Program-made: the position numbers and the translations under genes
DNA from: Symsagittifera roscoffensis
Lineage: Eukaryota; Xenacoelomorpha; Acoela; Convolutidae
Assembly: GCF_963678635.1 (NCBI RefSeq)
Contig: NC_087064.1
Span: forward strand, 73,223,465 to 73,287,464
Direction of reading: 5' to 3'
Length of the DNA: 64,000 bases
Shown: piece by piece, positions 40,401-52,270 of the stretch
Numbering within the stretch: position 1 is the stretch's first letter
Layout: each line of letters opens with the position of its first letter
Notes under the pieces: generated by a model
Told to the model about the DNA's origin: nothing
Databases searched by the model: none
The model's input: only the letters and a program-made list of their open reading frames with translations

Positions 40401-43400
40401 CAGACAGCACTTGGGAAGACGAAAAATGATCCGAAAAAAAAGTTGCTGTAAAACCTCTTGAACATTTAAACTCCCGTTTTTAACACCTCTTCAAAAGCAA
40501 ACGAAAAAAATATCTATTTTGGCCCTTCAAATGACAAATTATGAGGCAAATAAACAGATATATTATCAGCCGAATCCATTTAAGCCGAAGAAAACAAAAA
40601 TGAAAAAAAAAAACGCTAATCAGCGGAAAAAAAACAGTGTTTTGAAAGCACAAATAATCGAATAAAACGGCTATTTAAACCGCAGAAAAGCTCAAAAGAT
40701 CTGTTTTTGGGCATTCCATTACAACACAAATGCCAAGTGATTCAACTGATTTTGCACAGCAAATTACATCTTGCCCCTCCCAGTAACAAACTCCGCAACT
40801 AGTTCCCGACCAACTTCCCCTTCTTTCACTATACTTCCCCAGTAAATAAAGCCTCCTTGATTTCAAACACTAACACAGTTCAACAATCAGTGACAAACCC
40901 ACTGAGTAACCAAAAGATCCACTTTCACCGTTAACTAAGGCTCTGAATTTTCTCAGTTTAACTGTAATCGCATCTCTGGGAAAGCACGTGAAACAGTAGC
41001 CTCAATGTGCGAGTACCATTTGCAAATTGCGGTTTTTCAAGAAATTCAACTTTATCTGAAACAATGCATTCTCTCGTTAGGGCGACGAAAAGGAATTAAT
41101 GGAAGACGGAACTCTGGAGGCGCAAAGTATAATGTAAAGGCCAACAATCGGAATCTCCGTATCGTGAATTTTTATATCCCTTACAAAAAAGCAGTCCTAA
41201 AAACTATAAAGCAACCATTCAAAGCTCCTCTCAGAAGAGAAGAGTATTGCACTAGACAATGCAAACGCTCATTCTCCATTTTGGTGCTCTAATATACCAA
41301 AGGACAGACGCCAGCTAATCTAGGATCCAGCAGTATTCAATTTCAGTTCAACCCCACTAAATGATCACCACCAAACTTGACTGCCTTATGATAGAAGCTA
41401 ATCAGCATCATCACCTCGCAGATCACTCGCATCTCCGTCAATTTTAGTTCTCTTGCTTGGCAAACACTTTTTAAACTGAGCTCAGATCACCTAGCAATTT
41501 GAATGAATTTTCTTATTGCTGAGAATATCTCTTTTGCGCCTCATACAACTTCCATGAATACTTAAGCGAACAGAAAAGTTTCTTAAGATAAAAATGAAGC
41601 AACTATTGCAGAAAAACCCAATTAGGTTGATGTAAATGCCGCCGAGGAGACTTTCCCGGATAACATTCTCTCTGCAACCCGTCACTACATTCCTGCAAGT
41701 CGCCATCGTTTCTCTGTGCGTGCACCAAATAAAACAAGAAACGAAAACAAGAAAGGGACAACATCAGATTAACACAACCGTCAGATCCACTTTTCGATGA
41801 AGTAAACAGGGAAATCGTGTTGAACACGACAAATGCAAAAGCAAAGAAATGGCAGAACTACTCCAGACTTTCAGTCATTACACACATGGCAAGGCCTGGA
41901 AAATGATTATATCATTAAATGGCTCTAAGTCTCTGGTGGGAACCCATCCAATCAATTTAAATGACAAAGATTTTTCAGGCGAAAGGCATTGCAAATGCTG
42001 TTGATGTACACTACACTTAACTAAGACACAGAAAAGCAATAAAGCTCAAAGAGTTACCAAACGAAAAGTTCTCAAGATCAACTCAGCCTGCTCTGTTTTA
42101 TGCCACTTGAAGTGGAAAACTGTATAAAACTGATGAAACCGTCAACAGGTTTACGATCAGATGGTCTATGCACGGTTCATCTAAAGAAAGACATTGGACC
42201 GGTGGCTATCAATTTTAACCGCTCTGTATCTTTTAGCATCATACCTTAAATATGGAAAACTTCAATGGTGGCACCCCTCCTTAAACGAAACAAAGACCTC
42301 AAATCGTCAGAATCTTACCACCTGGTCTCAATTTTAAGCCCAGTTGTTAAAACTTAAGAATCTTTAGTTCACCCAAACCGAAGTAAGTACCTGCTAAAGC
42401 CGACTACCAACATGGCACACAACCACAACGGCACAATCAGTCCTCGAATTTTTGGCCACGCTTGACTTATCTGAAGCTCTCGATATGGTCTGTCATCAAA
42501 CTCTTTTGGATCTTTTTCATGAACACAGCATACCAGGAAGCTTAACCAGATGGTTATAAAATGATTTGCGTAGTCATTTTAGGGATACTCTGTCCACATC
42601 TAAAATTGTTCACACAAGTCAGCGACAAGACTCAGTCCTATCACCTACTGTGTTTTTTTGACGTTCAAGATACGCAATTATTGCCACCGGAAGTTGAATT
42701 ACAATTCGACGCAAACGACTATCACAACTTCGTTCAGTCGAGCAACTTACAAGAAAGCTTCCTCCATTTTATCGAACTACACCAGTTTACACCAAACGTT
42801 TAAACTAGATCTCTTGTTGCTTCCTCGTCAAAAAGCTCCACAAGCCTTTTCTCCTTCAATAAAGTTCAATACTGGAGATTTATGCTCCCGGAACAGAAAA
42901 AATTTTCCGAGACAGCAAATGCATCTTTTCCCATTTTAAACGAATTTTTCACGACGTTTTTCCGCCTTTCAAAATTACAAATCGACACTAAAATAGTTGG
43001 GCAGGCGATAAGAACCTTCCCCTTAAGTACCACCACTCAACAGCCCCGATATCTCCTCTTCTATAAATCCCTACATCGAAACTCGCAATCCCTGCCTCTT
43101 CTATAAACACCTAACTCGAAAGTCGAATTTCTAGGACTCGGTTTGAGCATGCCGGGCACGTCCCCCTGGTGGCTAAGAAAACCATTCAACTGATTTTGCT
43201 TAACTAGTTGTTAACCCGAAAAATTTCTATATCCGATTTGATAACGCTTGTGAATCGCATGCGTAATGATGTTAAAGCCCTAACGGTCGTGATTAGGATT
43301 CTTAGAAAAATTCAAATTGTCTCAAGTGTCGAGTTGATCTACCTAGTTTACTTATACTAAAACTTTAACTGTAGTTACAATTATTCGTACAACCATGATT

Positions 43401-44630
43401 AGTTAAGTTGAAGATGACCTCAATGTCAGTCATTTTTGAACAAAGTTGTTTACGGGAAAAACGTCAGGTTAACCGGCAATACCCTTGCTTATTGAACGGG
43501 TGAACCTACACTTGTGTTCAAAAAGTGTTTACCAAATGACATCTCTGACAGACTTGGGGACTGCAGCAGCATAAATGGCCAAGTCACCGTAGAGGTAAAT
43601 AGAAATGCAGATATAGAAGAAGATTGTCCACAGTTGACTACCGGCGAATAGCTTACAAAGCTCTCCCTTAAAAAATAACTTGTGCTGAATACTGCTATTG
43701 AAACGGATTCATGTTGCGAGACAAGGACCACTTACCATTTCAAATTTTTGTTTGATTTCGAAAGCACTTTCTAAAACATTGGACATGGACATATTAAAAA
43801 GGAATCTAATGATTAGGTTAAACGATGAGTAAAACACTGGTTGCAGTCAAATATCGTAATTTAGAATTGATAATCCAAAAATATATATTTCACTATTCTT
43901 ATTTCGGAATCTCCATGTTAATATGTCAAAAAGAAAACATATATTGGTTGCATTTGACATGTACAATTGTTAGAGAATAGAACTTACCTATTTGGCTGGA
44001 CAGTTCACTCATTTTGTCTTCATCTGAAACGAGTATGTTTTCTCGTCGCAGATAGGAGCCCGACACGGACATACTATCGATGCCAGTTGATGGCGAATGA
44101 TAATCATCAGGGTCCTCATTTGGTAACAACGGAACATCTTCATTTTCTAACCTGCGACGCCCGCGTACAGTTGAATAATCCTGATGAAAAAAAAATGAAA
44201 AAAATCGGACAAAGAAACACAAGTATTTGCTAAGCTTTAGCAGTCTTACTAACCGTGTCAGAACCAGCCTCGTTGAACAGCAATAATTGATCACCAGTAT
44301 TACGAGGGACCGTTTTAGCTCTAGAAACCACAGCATTTGCAACCGCGAGTGATTCTGTCATAAAAGTCACCGACACGTAGCTAATGAAATAGATGACGCA
44401 TATCACAATTATGCCGAGGAGATAACCAGCACTTCCAAACGCATTTGGCATAGAGAGACTTCCGGTTCCGACTACTAGATTAAAGACGAACACCGCGCCT
44501 ACCTAAGAAGCAAAATAATTATCATAACGAGTCAAAACATTATGAACGAAGTCAAAAATACTCGAGATTTGGCAGGTTGGAGATTGAAAGAAACACTTAC
44601 AGGATAACTAAATTGCGAGCTGGCCGCCAT
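37431..44630 (-). CDS. TMEM104: TMEM104-like multi-pass transporter-family membrane protein, six exons
   Basis: Exons 44601-44630, 44254-44502, 43988-44180, 43533-43662, 39490-39819 and 37431-38046 join in phase (1548 nt, 515 aa; human 496 aa). The protein belongs to the amino acid/auxin permease-like group; TMEM104 substrates are not well defined. Hallmarks in order: VFVFNLVVGTGSLSMPNAFG in the first membrane helix; a hydrophilic loop from exon 3 (PLLPNEDPDDYHSP); SIYLYGDLAIYAAAVPKS; VFISTFGIFAFFEVSKTM; GVLIYSFMCHHS, split across a junction; then SFPIIAVVLRNN, DRIVFPSACLVVPLIVA and the last helices. About ten membrane segments are visible. Exon 1 gives only ten codons but aligns with the family start. 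Donors include GTTAGT and GTGATT. The acceptor of exon 4 (gggag) was chosen because the other nearby AGs create a stop. Confidence 0.88.
38047..39489. other. TMEM104 intron 5
   Basis: A 1443-base intron. It holds two R1 heads (38139, gaggcaaagcagagcttccc; 38292, gcgaagcaaagcttcc) and a SINE-like end block near 39147-39205 (tttatggaaaaaaagtctag, acccttgcttatcgcaa). I see no gene. Confidence 0.65.
40165..40215. repeat. R1 foldback head in TMEM104 intron 4
   Basis: A perfect 7-bp hairpin GCGAAGC-GGA-GCTTCGC (about 40173-40189) is followed by ggcacttgcgatac, the cleanest copy of the R1 head in the window. Confidence 0.65.
41000..43130 (+). pseudogene. Decayed non-LTR retrotransposon (endonuclease and RT remnants)
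   Basis: In TMEM104 intron 4. Near 41090-41230 one frame reads GGAKYNVKANNRNLRIVNFY, like an AP-type endonuclease. Near 42440-42660 other frames read LDLSEALDMVCHQTLLDLFH and QDSVLSPTVF, typical of a Jockey/CR1-like RT fingers-palm region. Many stops and frame changes lie between. This is a dead copy and its ends are not defined. Confidence 0.75.
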
Positions 44631-45049
44631 TAGCCCTGCAGTCAATTTTAGAGACACATGTTGTCTGGAAACAAAATGAACATTAGATCATCATTTCCAA
44701 ACAGGTACTCGGGCTCATGCAGATTGAAAACACAAGGCTTGAGAGAAACTTATTACATAGCACAAACGGTAACGTGTCACGTATCCGAAAGACAGAGAAA
44801 AAGATTCGTTCCCGGATAGCCGAGAAAAAAATTGTTCGCCGAAATCTTTTGATGCTCCGCGATAGCCGTAAAAAAACACGATTCCATCAAAGCCGAAAAG
44901 AAAGCAAACATAGTATCAAATTCTCGTAAAGATAACAAGCCACTACAACCCCCACCCCCAAGTAGAAGAAGAAGAAGAACTAATTCCCTTAAATAAAAAA
45001 TTAAGGCAAAATTAAAAACAAAAATATCAAGTCAAGATCGACAGTTTGA
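44631..45049. other. Region upstream of TMEM104
   Basis: The likely TMEM104 promoter and 5' UTR. Purine-rich sequence and a gaagaagaagaag tract near 44966 are visible. No gene is supported. Confidence 0.5.
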
Positions 45050-45790
45050 GCAGGTGCACTTCGAAAACAATGAACACGAGTTCAGTTGATCAAAAGTTGA
45101 CACAGTTCTCTCTAAAAGAAGTTCCTTGACTCTTCTCTTGAAAGACTCGAGGGGAGCGAAGATGTCTACACCAAGACGGATCAACTCGTTGACCGAATTC
45201 TAAACGCGAGGAAAGAAGAACTTCTTAGTCTGCAACTTCTTTGCTGTTTGAATTGTGCGGGCGATAGTGGATTCCCGGCTGGTGGTCACAAAAAAAAAGA
45301 AATATGCAGAAAACGGTAATTCTGCAAGACCATGTAACATTTTGTAGAACAGTAACACGTCGTTCAAAATAAGACGGTAACAGATAGGCAGAGTTTTCGT
45401 GAGAAATAACTGGTCTTTATAGGGTATTGAACCAATAACCCATTTCAGACACTTTCGATTGAAACTTTCAAGTTTTCGGATATATCATAATGAAGGAAAC
45501 CAAACAGTGGATGCATAAAAAATGATACTCTTTATAAACATGGTCTTGGTGTATTGAGAGACGGTGAAAGGAAAATTGAGCTTGATCAAATGAAGTGACT
45601 TGTTACATGATAGCAGCTTATTGTAACATTCGCCCGGAAGATACATATCGACGGATAACAAAACTAAGTCTTAAGACGACTGGCTAGCGTCTAAACAGAG
45701 CTTTGCATGTTTTTCACCGTCTCTACCAAGCCAGTACTTTTCGGTGGTCTTTCTTACATCAGGCTGACAAAAACGTTACTGTTCTCCGGC
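45050..45790 (-). pseudogene. Decayed non-LTR retrotransposon 3' fragment
   Basis: The minus strand shows broken frames such as MFIKSIIFYAS, FNRKCLKWVIG and LILNDVLLFYKMLHGLAELP, resembling the end of Jockey/CR1-type RT ORFs. Several stops make it non-functional. It lies on the opposite strand to the 41-43 kb relic, so it is a separate insertion. Confidence 0.65.
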
Positions 45791-45949
45791 TTCGACCAGA
45801 ACGCTCAAATTAACTAGATTACATGCAAAAATAGTGAGCTCATGGCTGGGTCTCAGTATCCCCAGACCACGAGGTCACTCCTAAAAACAGGGCTACTACT
45901 TATTATATTACTATTGTTTTTGTTCAGTAGATAAAAATCATCATCTCCA

Positions 45950-46540
45950 TCGAAGGTGAATCAACCCTTTCCCCCCTACTTCTAGCTCCTCATTCTTGTC
46001 AAAACGAATTAAGATCTTAATTAAATTCAAGTCAGGACATGACGGATGCTAAAATTCAATATAAGTTCATAAAAGTCCACGTCCCGAGACCCTTCCGGAT
46101 TCTTGAATCCGGTGAATCAAGCTTCTTAATATCCAGTTCACAATAACTCGGAAGGCTGGGTTTTACCCTTCACCGTTGCTCGCAACGGCCTTGCAACTAT
46201 TGTAACAGCACAATAGTTGCAACTCGGAACGTCCTCTGCTGTTCGGTAGTTCGTTGTAGTTTTTTAGTCTCGATTTCGTACTGTTCGTAATCGCAGATAA
46301 AAATTGTTCTGTCCTTTTTGCTATTTTAGCTAAAATGGCCGTCTCTGACGTTTCTCAGAAATATGACGTCATAATTCGAATTTTTAAAAATTAGAATTCC
46401 AGAATCTTCCAGCCTTCACCGTTTGGCTAATCGTTCAAATAACGTCCCTATCCGTTCTAAATCGTCAATTCGGAAGGCTTGCTGCTAAAATACCGAATTC
46501 TGCAGAGACTGCATTTTGGCCATTCTGGTCGAATGTCACA
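45950..46540 (-). repeat. Putative 3' LTR of the giant Gypsy element
   Basis: Inferred. On the minus strand a purine tract GGGGAGTA is followed by TGTGACATTCG (46540 leftwards), which starts like the other element's LTR (TGTGACAT). The segment contains three perfect hairpins and ATGACGTCAT-like sites. The inner end is unresolved because the 5' LTR lies outside the window. Confidence 0.4.
46095..46222. repeat. Cluster of three perfect hairpins
   Basis: CCGGATTC-TT-GAATCCGG (46095-46112), CCGTTGC-TC-GCAACGG (46173-46188) and TTGCAACTATTGT-AACAGC-ACAATAGTTGCAA (46191-46222) lie within 128 bases. Confidence 0.85.
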
Positions 46541-47362
46541 TACTCCCCGGACAGTCCGGTCAATGTCCTCATTGAATCGCGCAATGTTCATAAAATGGTT
46601 ACAGTGCCATCGAACAGAATTTACAAAATGCACGGAATTACTTTTATCCACGTCATATCAACTCACTGCAGAATATAAATGGCATCATCCTACATCACTA
46701 TAGCCTTCAAATTCTTTCATCACTCTGCACATTGAGGATATGACTTAAGATAAAACATATTTTCTGACTTCCAGTGTCAATATCCCGATTGAAACTTTTT
46801 CTCCTAGATTTAAAAGGTGCTGGCTTGCAGGACAGTCCTGCCAACCAACAAGCTAAAATTATCCTACTATGCTCCTTCCCTTCGGAAATCTTGCTCGTTT
46901 ATTGTCCTGAATATTAAAACTAAGGAACTTTGTGGTTAGAAAGAACAATGCAACAACCTCCCTCCTCAAGAAGTTACTCAAGTTTTTCATGTCACCACAA
47001 AGTGATCAGTCTTCCTAAGTGATTAAAAACAATCATGCAGGCTGGAATATTTAAATATACTCTTCCCTCAAGCCTTTCTAAATAAATAATAAGTGAGTGT
47101 CTCTAAAGCCACTTCAACTAAAACCAAAATGCAAATTTATAAATGCAACAATTTCCAAACTCAACTTAAATGTTTCAGTTTTCAATTACAACTTGGTTGC
47201 TTGGTTTCTCATTTGAGTTTTTCACACACATAAAACAATTTTGAGTTTTAACTTTTCTTCATCATCCCTTTGTTCTCTTCTTTTTTCGTCGTTTAGAAGT
47301 TCTAAAACTTCTAAATTCTTCTAATTTTCTTTCTTGTTGCCTCTTGTTTTCTCAACCATTCA

Positions 47363-50300
47363 TCAATGCTCCATTTCCTCCTCCTGTGACGCTGACTCTG
47401 CACTCTCGGTCTCCGTGTCTTGTAGCACGTCATTGACTATCCTGACGCTGTTGGAAGCCGTCCTCCAACACTTCTGCTCTTCCACCCTCTGTTTACAGCA
47501 AGGTAGGGGATCCACGTTTGATTCTCTGTTTCTACAGAAGCTGTTGTGGAGACACAACGTCACGTTTCTCTCCAAATCTTCTTTCAGCATCTCTGCCTTC
47601 TCATTTCCACTACGCTCGCTCGTCCTGGAAATTCTTTTCACAGCGGTGGTCACTGCATTCCGATGGGTCACGAAAGCTCGCTTGAAAGCTCCTGCCCCAA
47701 TGTCCAGCTGATATTCACTGTACACTCTGCCATGCTTCGACATATGCTTTTTCGCATACTCGTACAACCATGCAGTCATGTTAGCTCTGAACCATGGCAT
47801 CAATCGTTTTCTTGCCCATATCTTCTTCACTTCCATCGGAATGTTTAGAACTTTGCACATTGTCTCAAAAAGATCTAAATCTTTTAGACAATCTAATTTC
47901 TGCAATTGTTCTCTCGTCGGTGCTTCCTGTCTATTATTTTCTCTCACGTGAGCTTCCAGCCATCGTATCGCCATCATAACTCCCACTATCACTATTGTTA
48001 TGGGCTGTGATGAATCTGGTAAACCCATGGAGAGCAGCTCTCCAGAGTCCCAGATCAACACCAGATTACTACGCTTGGGATACCACCAGGTCTGCAGCAA
48101 GCAGTGGCAAGGAAACTCATCATGCGTCAACATGATGCTCCTCCAATTACGTTTTCCCGAAGCTTCCAGCAATGGTTCCACTTCCATCATCACTCGGTGG
48201 ATTTCATCATTCTCATCTACTGCATTGTAATCTGTGACAGTTGATCCTCTCTGTTTCTGTTTTTCAAAGTCACTGAAGTTCCCGCTCACATATCCCATGA
48301 ATTTCTTTCCTAGTATTGACTCCAACTCTTCTTTGGTTCTTTCTGGAACTGCTGAGAAAATCTTACACAGTAACTCGTAAGACTTTTCAGACATTCTCGC
48401 CAACCTCACGCACTTCGGCACTGAAAAAGCTTGATCCACGATCGTTCTTGTGCTCTTCACGTCCACAGCCACGAAATGTACAGGGTATCTGCTCTTGCAC
48501 ATTGGAGCCAACGTTGAACCCACCAAATATCGTGCTCCTGATGGTCTACAATAAGTTTCGCTGTGTCTGATGTTCATCTCCGTTTCGATTGCTTCCCTCC
48601 ATTTTCCTATATACTTCTGCTCAGTCTGCAGAACTCCTGGGAATACCTCTACGCTGATGGCTGTGACCATCTCATGTTTCTGTTCTAGATTCAATAGTGA
48701 CTCTAAAGAACCAAACATGCTGTAGAATCCTAGTGCTGTCACTAGATTCACATCGGTTCCTCCATGGCAATCTGCTATCAGTTCCGTTTCCGTTCTTGCT
48801 TTCATCACTACATTTCCAAACAATACCGTCAACTGCTTGTGTTGTTTCTCCAGGGTTTTCACACAGTCTAGACTTCCACAAACGTGACCCTCTAGTCCAC
48901 AGACTTCCGCCAGACAGCTACCAGGTTTGACCCAGTCTTCTGGTCCCCAGCCAGGCAACTCCACTCTATCTTCTCCGTTGCTCTTAGAGGCTGTTATCAT
49001 CACATTATATATGATGTTGAGGTCACGCAGGTTACAGTCCACATTCAGTTCCCTCTGTACGTCCTGTGTCGCCCGTAATATTGAGTCAGCGTTGGGACTA
49101 GGACACCACGATGGCTTCATCAATTCCCACACTGCCATCAAGCTCGTTCTCAGTAATTCATCTGAGAATCCCAACCCAAATTCCACTCTCTTGTCGGATT
49201 TTGGTACTGAAGGTGCAGTCACCTCTTCTTCCAAGACCAATCCCAATTTGGCCTGTGGATTGTTAACGCTCTTAGTCGTCACAATTCTGGACGTCCAGAA
49301 TCTTAGTAACACCGCCTGCTCATAATCAAAGAAGCAATCACGTATGTCTTCACTCAGGAAAGGATTGTATGCTATCCCTATAATCCCGGACACATAGCTA
49401 TAGGACTTCTTCTTGATCGGTCCACAGTATTCACTGGATTTTGGCAATGCTCCCATAGATTCTTTAGTGAGCCTCAACTCCTTGTTTGAGAATCTCCTGA
49501 TCTCGTCTATCTTTTTCATGGGTTCCAGTTCTTCAGGTTCTTTCATGTTCACCCTCATCGGTTTACTTTGCTGCATATCCAGCATTGCTAGTAAGAACAT
49601 GGCTTTCGTTCGCTCATCGCCTTCCTTCAACATTTTAACACAAGTGCTTAATGCAGGTACTGAAATCTGCTCTATCAGGAATCGAATGAAACAGAGAGCG
49701 TCTCTCCGCTTTGCACACGCTACTGCTGCTCCCTCCTGGACTATCAGATCCCTCAGATTCGTCATAAGGAAAACTTTTTCCTCCTTTGATCTCTTCCTTT
49801 CTCCCGAATCATATTCTTCGCTAGTCAGTCCCATCATGCACCAGGCGAGCCTGAGTTGTAATTCTGTCCTTACGTAAGGTACTGCCACGAGAGCATGTAT
49901 TCTTGGCGTAGTCCTCATTTCCTCTTCGAAATACCTCAATACTACTGCTTTCCATGGAAGGCTCACCAACTGCTCGATCGTCTCCGCCTGTACGTCAGAC
50001 GACGCCAAAGTTCCGTACGCCTTCTGCTTGAGGGTGGTGCCTTGCAACATTGTTTCCAGATAACCCTCCATGGCTTTTTCCTCTTCCAGGGCCATTACAT
50101 GCCCTCTAGCCGAGTTTCGGTATTCCAACATCTCCATGTATCCACCGGTGGGTTCATCTATCGACACTGTCTCAGACACTGTCAGTCTGTTGTATTCCAC
50201 TGGTGTTAGTTGTCCTGCAACACTTCCCTTTCCATGATTCATTGGAGATGGCTTGAAGTCCCTCATTTTACTCTCTCCACATTGACTGAGTATTTCCATT

Positions 50301-52255
50301 TCTAAAGTCGCTCCAGTCAGAGTGCGGTCACTCCTTTTGGATTTATAACCGGTTGACTTTAACCCCGCCATGAGAATGGGTGGCACCATCGCTATATCAG
50401 TTAATATTCTATCTGTGCCAGACAATTGGTAATCACCTTGCCCCAAATCCATGACTTCCTCAACTCGTTTTCTTTTCGCTGAGTTACCAGCTTTCATCGA
50501 TATTTCCGAATCCACTTTCGTCTTTCCAATCCTCCTCGGCATCACTCTGCTGCCTAACTTCATTTTCATCGCATTGATTTTATCAATCACCATTTTCGAT
50601 CGCATCGTTCCTCTCCTGGTCCTTGACAGGTACACCACCTCTCCTTCATTGTCCTGCGGTGTCATCTTGATGGGAGAATTCGCTTCACTCTCATCAGTGG
50701 CTGAGTCGATCAATAACTCACTCAGTCTCCCTTCACACTCATCAAGCTTGTCAAGTACTTCTCTCACCAAGGGTTGATTGAGACCTGTTTTGAGAATGGA
50801 CTGGGTCCCATAGCTCTGAATCACAGTCCAGACTTCTTCCATGAACGCCACTCTGTCCAGCTTACATCCCGTCCTACTCTCGTGGTCTCGGTGATGTACT
50901 TCCCATTCTTCTTCGGGTAGCGTTCCCAAGAAAGGTACTCTGGCTGAGGCCTCTATTCTTCTCCTCCGAGGTGATTCCATGAGGATTCTCTGATCGTTAT
51001 TTCTTGTATTGCCAGGAGAGCTGCTCTCCGGCAAATTCCGTTTCATCTCCTCAAAGGCTGACGGAGGTTCCAGTGTCGAGATGCCTTCATCCGCTGGCTC
51101 AGTCGTTTCCAACGTGTCTGCATTATTCTCAAGATCACTGAAGATATTGAAATCCAGGCTGGATGTTCCTCCTGTCGATGCCCTGTCGTCCTCCCCACCA
51201 GCTTGATCTTGTTGCATGGGTTCTTCCGTCTGACGGTTTCCACCCTGTCCGTCATCTCCTTCTGACTTGTCCCCATTCGAGTTCGATGGTCCTTGTTTGT
51301 CATCATCAGCTTCTTCCTGGAATCTCGGTATGAGCAATGTACCGGCTGATTTATCTTCCTCTTCTCCATGGACCACTTTAGTTTCTTCGCAGCCGAAGGG
51401 TGCTAGGAAAATTCTCGTCTGCAATATTCCCGCAACTTTCATCTCTTTTCTCACACTAGTCAGGATTACTGAGGCTTCAGGCAAATCAGTCCTGCCTCTC
51501 ATCCTCATTGGAGCTGAGCCTAGTCGTCTCCATTCCTCATCAAATCCTTCAGGCTTGGGAGTAGCGGCGCTGCTTATTCGCCTTCTCGTCGCTTGATCCG
51601 TGTACGCAAAACGTGTGTACTGTAACACGGCGGCATTTCTCCCCACGAAGTATGGATCCATCGTCGCCGAGAAATTCCCTACTCTCCTTTCATTGGTTTC
51701 GAATGCTCTCAACCTAGGAGTTTGTACTACGGAGACTGCTCCGAGCAACATCCTTCTTATCAGAGGGAATTCGGGGATTGCTTCGGGTAGCTTCTTGTAA
51801 TCGCCCCAGTCCTTCGTCTCTTCTCTCACCTTGTGATACGCTGCTGTGAGACGAGGCACTCTGGTCATTTCGCCATTCGTTTTGTCATAGGGCCTCAGAT
51901 TCCAAAGCTTTGGAAACACCTCGATGTGCCCTCTTTCTACTTCTCCCATGCGGTCACAGAAGTGATCGTCAAAATTGATGACTGTCATCTCTGGCTCCGA
52001 TATTTTCGCAAATAACAGATCTTCACTCATGAGCTCTCGCAATGCGTGCTGCTCACACCAGTTCAGTGTACTACCGTCCACTGCCGATATGAGGTTCAGG
52101 TGCAACACCGACCTCCTATATGCTTCCACTTTAACGTCAGGGAACGCAAAGGTGACTGCTGGTCCATAGATCACTGTCACGAACTCCGTGACTCCTCTAA
52201 TCAGCGCCAAGGGATCGATTCTCATAGCTAAGCTCAAATCTGTTAACAGCGGCAT
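47363..52255 (-). CDS. Orphan 1630-residue accessory ORF of the giant Gypsy element
   Basis: I do not recognise this protein. It starts at an ATG 15 bases after the SGNH ORF's stop and in the same frame. The N-terminal ~300 residues look globular (FVTVIYGPAVTFAFPD, VINFDDHFCDRMGEVERGHI). Residues about 310-420 are acidic and low-complexity. A second large globular region follows, with many Cys and Trp (GCEETK early; SLDCVKTLEKQHKQ, FPCHCLLQTWWYP late), and the tail is acidic (ESAESASQEEEMEH). I see no signal peptide, membrane helix or furin-type site, so it does not look like an envelope protein. It may be a second accessory protein, or the C-terminal part of one polyprotein with the preceding ORF if the TGA is read through. 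The long intact frame implies selection or youth. Confidence 0.75.
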   Translation of the reverse strand: MPLLTDLSLAMRIDPLALIRGVTEFVTVIYGPAVTFAFPDVKVEAYRRSVLHLNLISAVDGSTLNWCEQHALRELMSEDLLFAKISEPEMTVINFDDHFCDRMGEVERGHIEVFPKLWNLRPYDKTNGEMTRVPRLTAAYHKVREETKDWGDYKKLPEAIPEFPLIRRMLLGAVSVVQTPRLRAFETNERRVGNFSATMDPYFVGRNAAVLQYTRFAYTDQATRRRISSAATPKPEGFDEEWRRLGSAPMRMRGRTDLPEASVILTSVRKEMKVAGILQTRIFLAPFGCEETKVVHGEEEDKSAGTLLIPRFQEEADDDKQGPSNSNGDKSEGDDGQGGNRQTEEPMQQDQAGGEDDRASTGGTSSLDFNIFSDLENNADTLETTEPADEGISTLEPPSAFEEMKRNLPESSSPGNTRNNDQRILMESPRRRRIEASARVPFLGTLPEEEWEVHHRDHESRTGCKLDRVAFMEEVWTVIQSYGTQSILKTGLNQPLVREVLDKLDECEGRLSELLIDSATDESEANSPIKMTPQDNEGEVVYLSRTRRGTMRSKMVIDKINAMKMKLGSRVMPRRIGKTKVDSEISMKAGNSAKRKRVEEVMDLGQGDYQLSGTDRILTDIAMVPPILMAGLKSTGYKSKRSDRTLTGATLEMEILSQCGESKMRDFKPSPMNHGKGSVAGQLTPVEYNRLTVSETVSIDEPTGGYMEMLEYRNSARGHVMALEEEKAMEGYLETMLQGTTLKQKAYGTLASSDVQAETIEQLVSLPWKAVVLRYFEEEMRTTPRIHALVAVPYVRTELQLRLAWCMMGLTSEEYDSGERKRSKEEKVFLMTNLRDLIVQEGAAVACAKRRDALCFIRFLIEQISVPALSTCVKMLKEGDERTKAMFLLAMLDMQQSKPMRVNMKEPEELEPMKKIDEIRRFSNKELRLTKESMGALPKSSEYCGPIKKKSYSYVSGIIGIAYNPFLSEDIRDCFFDYEQAVLLRFWTSRIVTTKSVNNPQAKLGLVLEEEVTAPSVPKSDKRVEFGLGFSDELLRTSLMAVWELMKPSWCPSPNADSILRATQDVQRELNVDCNLRDLNIIYNVMITASKSNGEDRVELPGWGPEDWVKPGSCLAEVCGLEGHVCGSLDCVKTLEKQHKQLTVLFGNVVMKARTETELIADCHGGTDVNLVTALGFYSMFGSLESLLNLEQKHEMVTAISVEVFPGVLQTEQKYIGKWREAIETEMNIRHSETYCRPSGARYLVGSTLAPMCKSRYPVHFVAVDVKSTRTIVDQAFSVPKCVRLARMSEKSYELLCKIFSAVPERTKEELESILGKKFMGYVSGNFSDFEKQKQRGSTVTDYNAVDENDEIHRVMMEVEPLLEASGKRNWRSIMLTHDEFPCHCLLQTWWYPKRSNLVLIWDSGELLSMGLPDSSQPITIVIVGVMMAIRWLEAHVRENNRQEAPTREQLQKLDCLKDLDLFETMCKVLNIPMEVKKIWARKRLMPWFRANMTAWLYEYAKKHMSKHGRVYSEYQLDIGAGAFKRAFVTHRNAVTTAVKRISRTSERSGNEKAEMLKEDLERNVTLCLHNSFCRNRESNVDPLPCCKQRVEEQKCWRTASNSVRIVNDVLQDTETESAESASQEEEMEH

Positions 52256-52270
52256 GCCTCCAACATGTCG

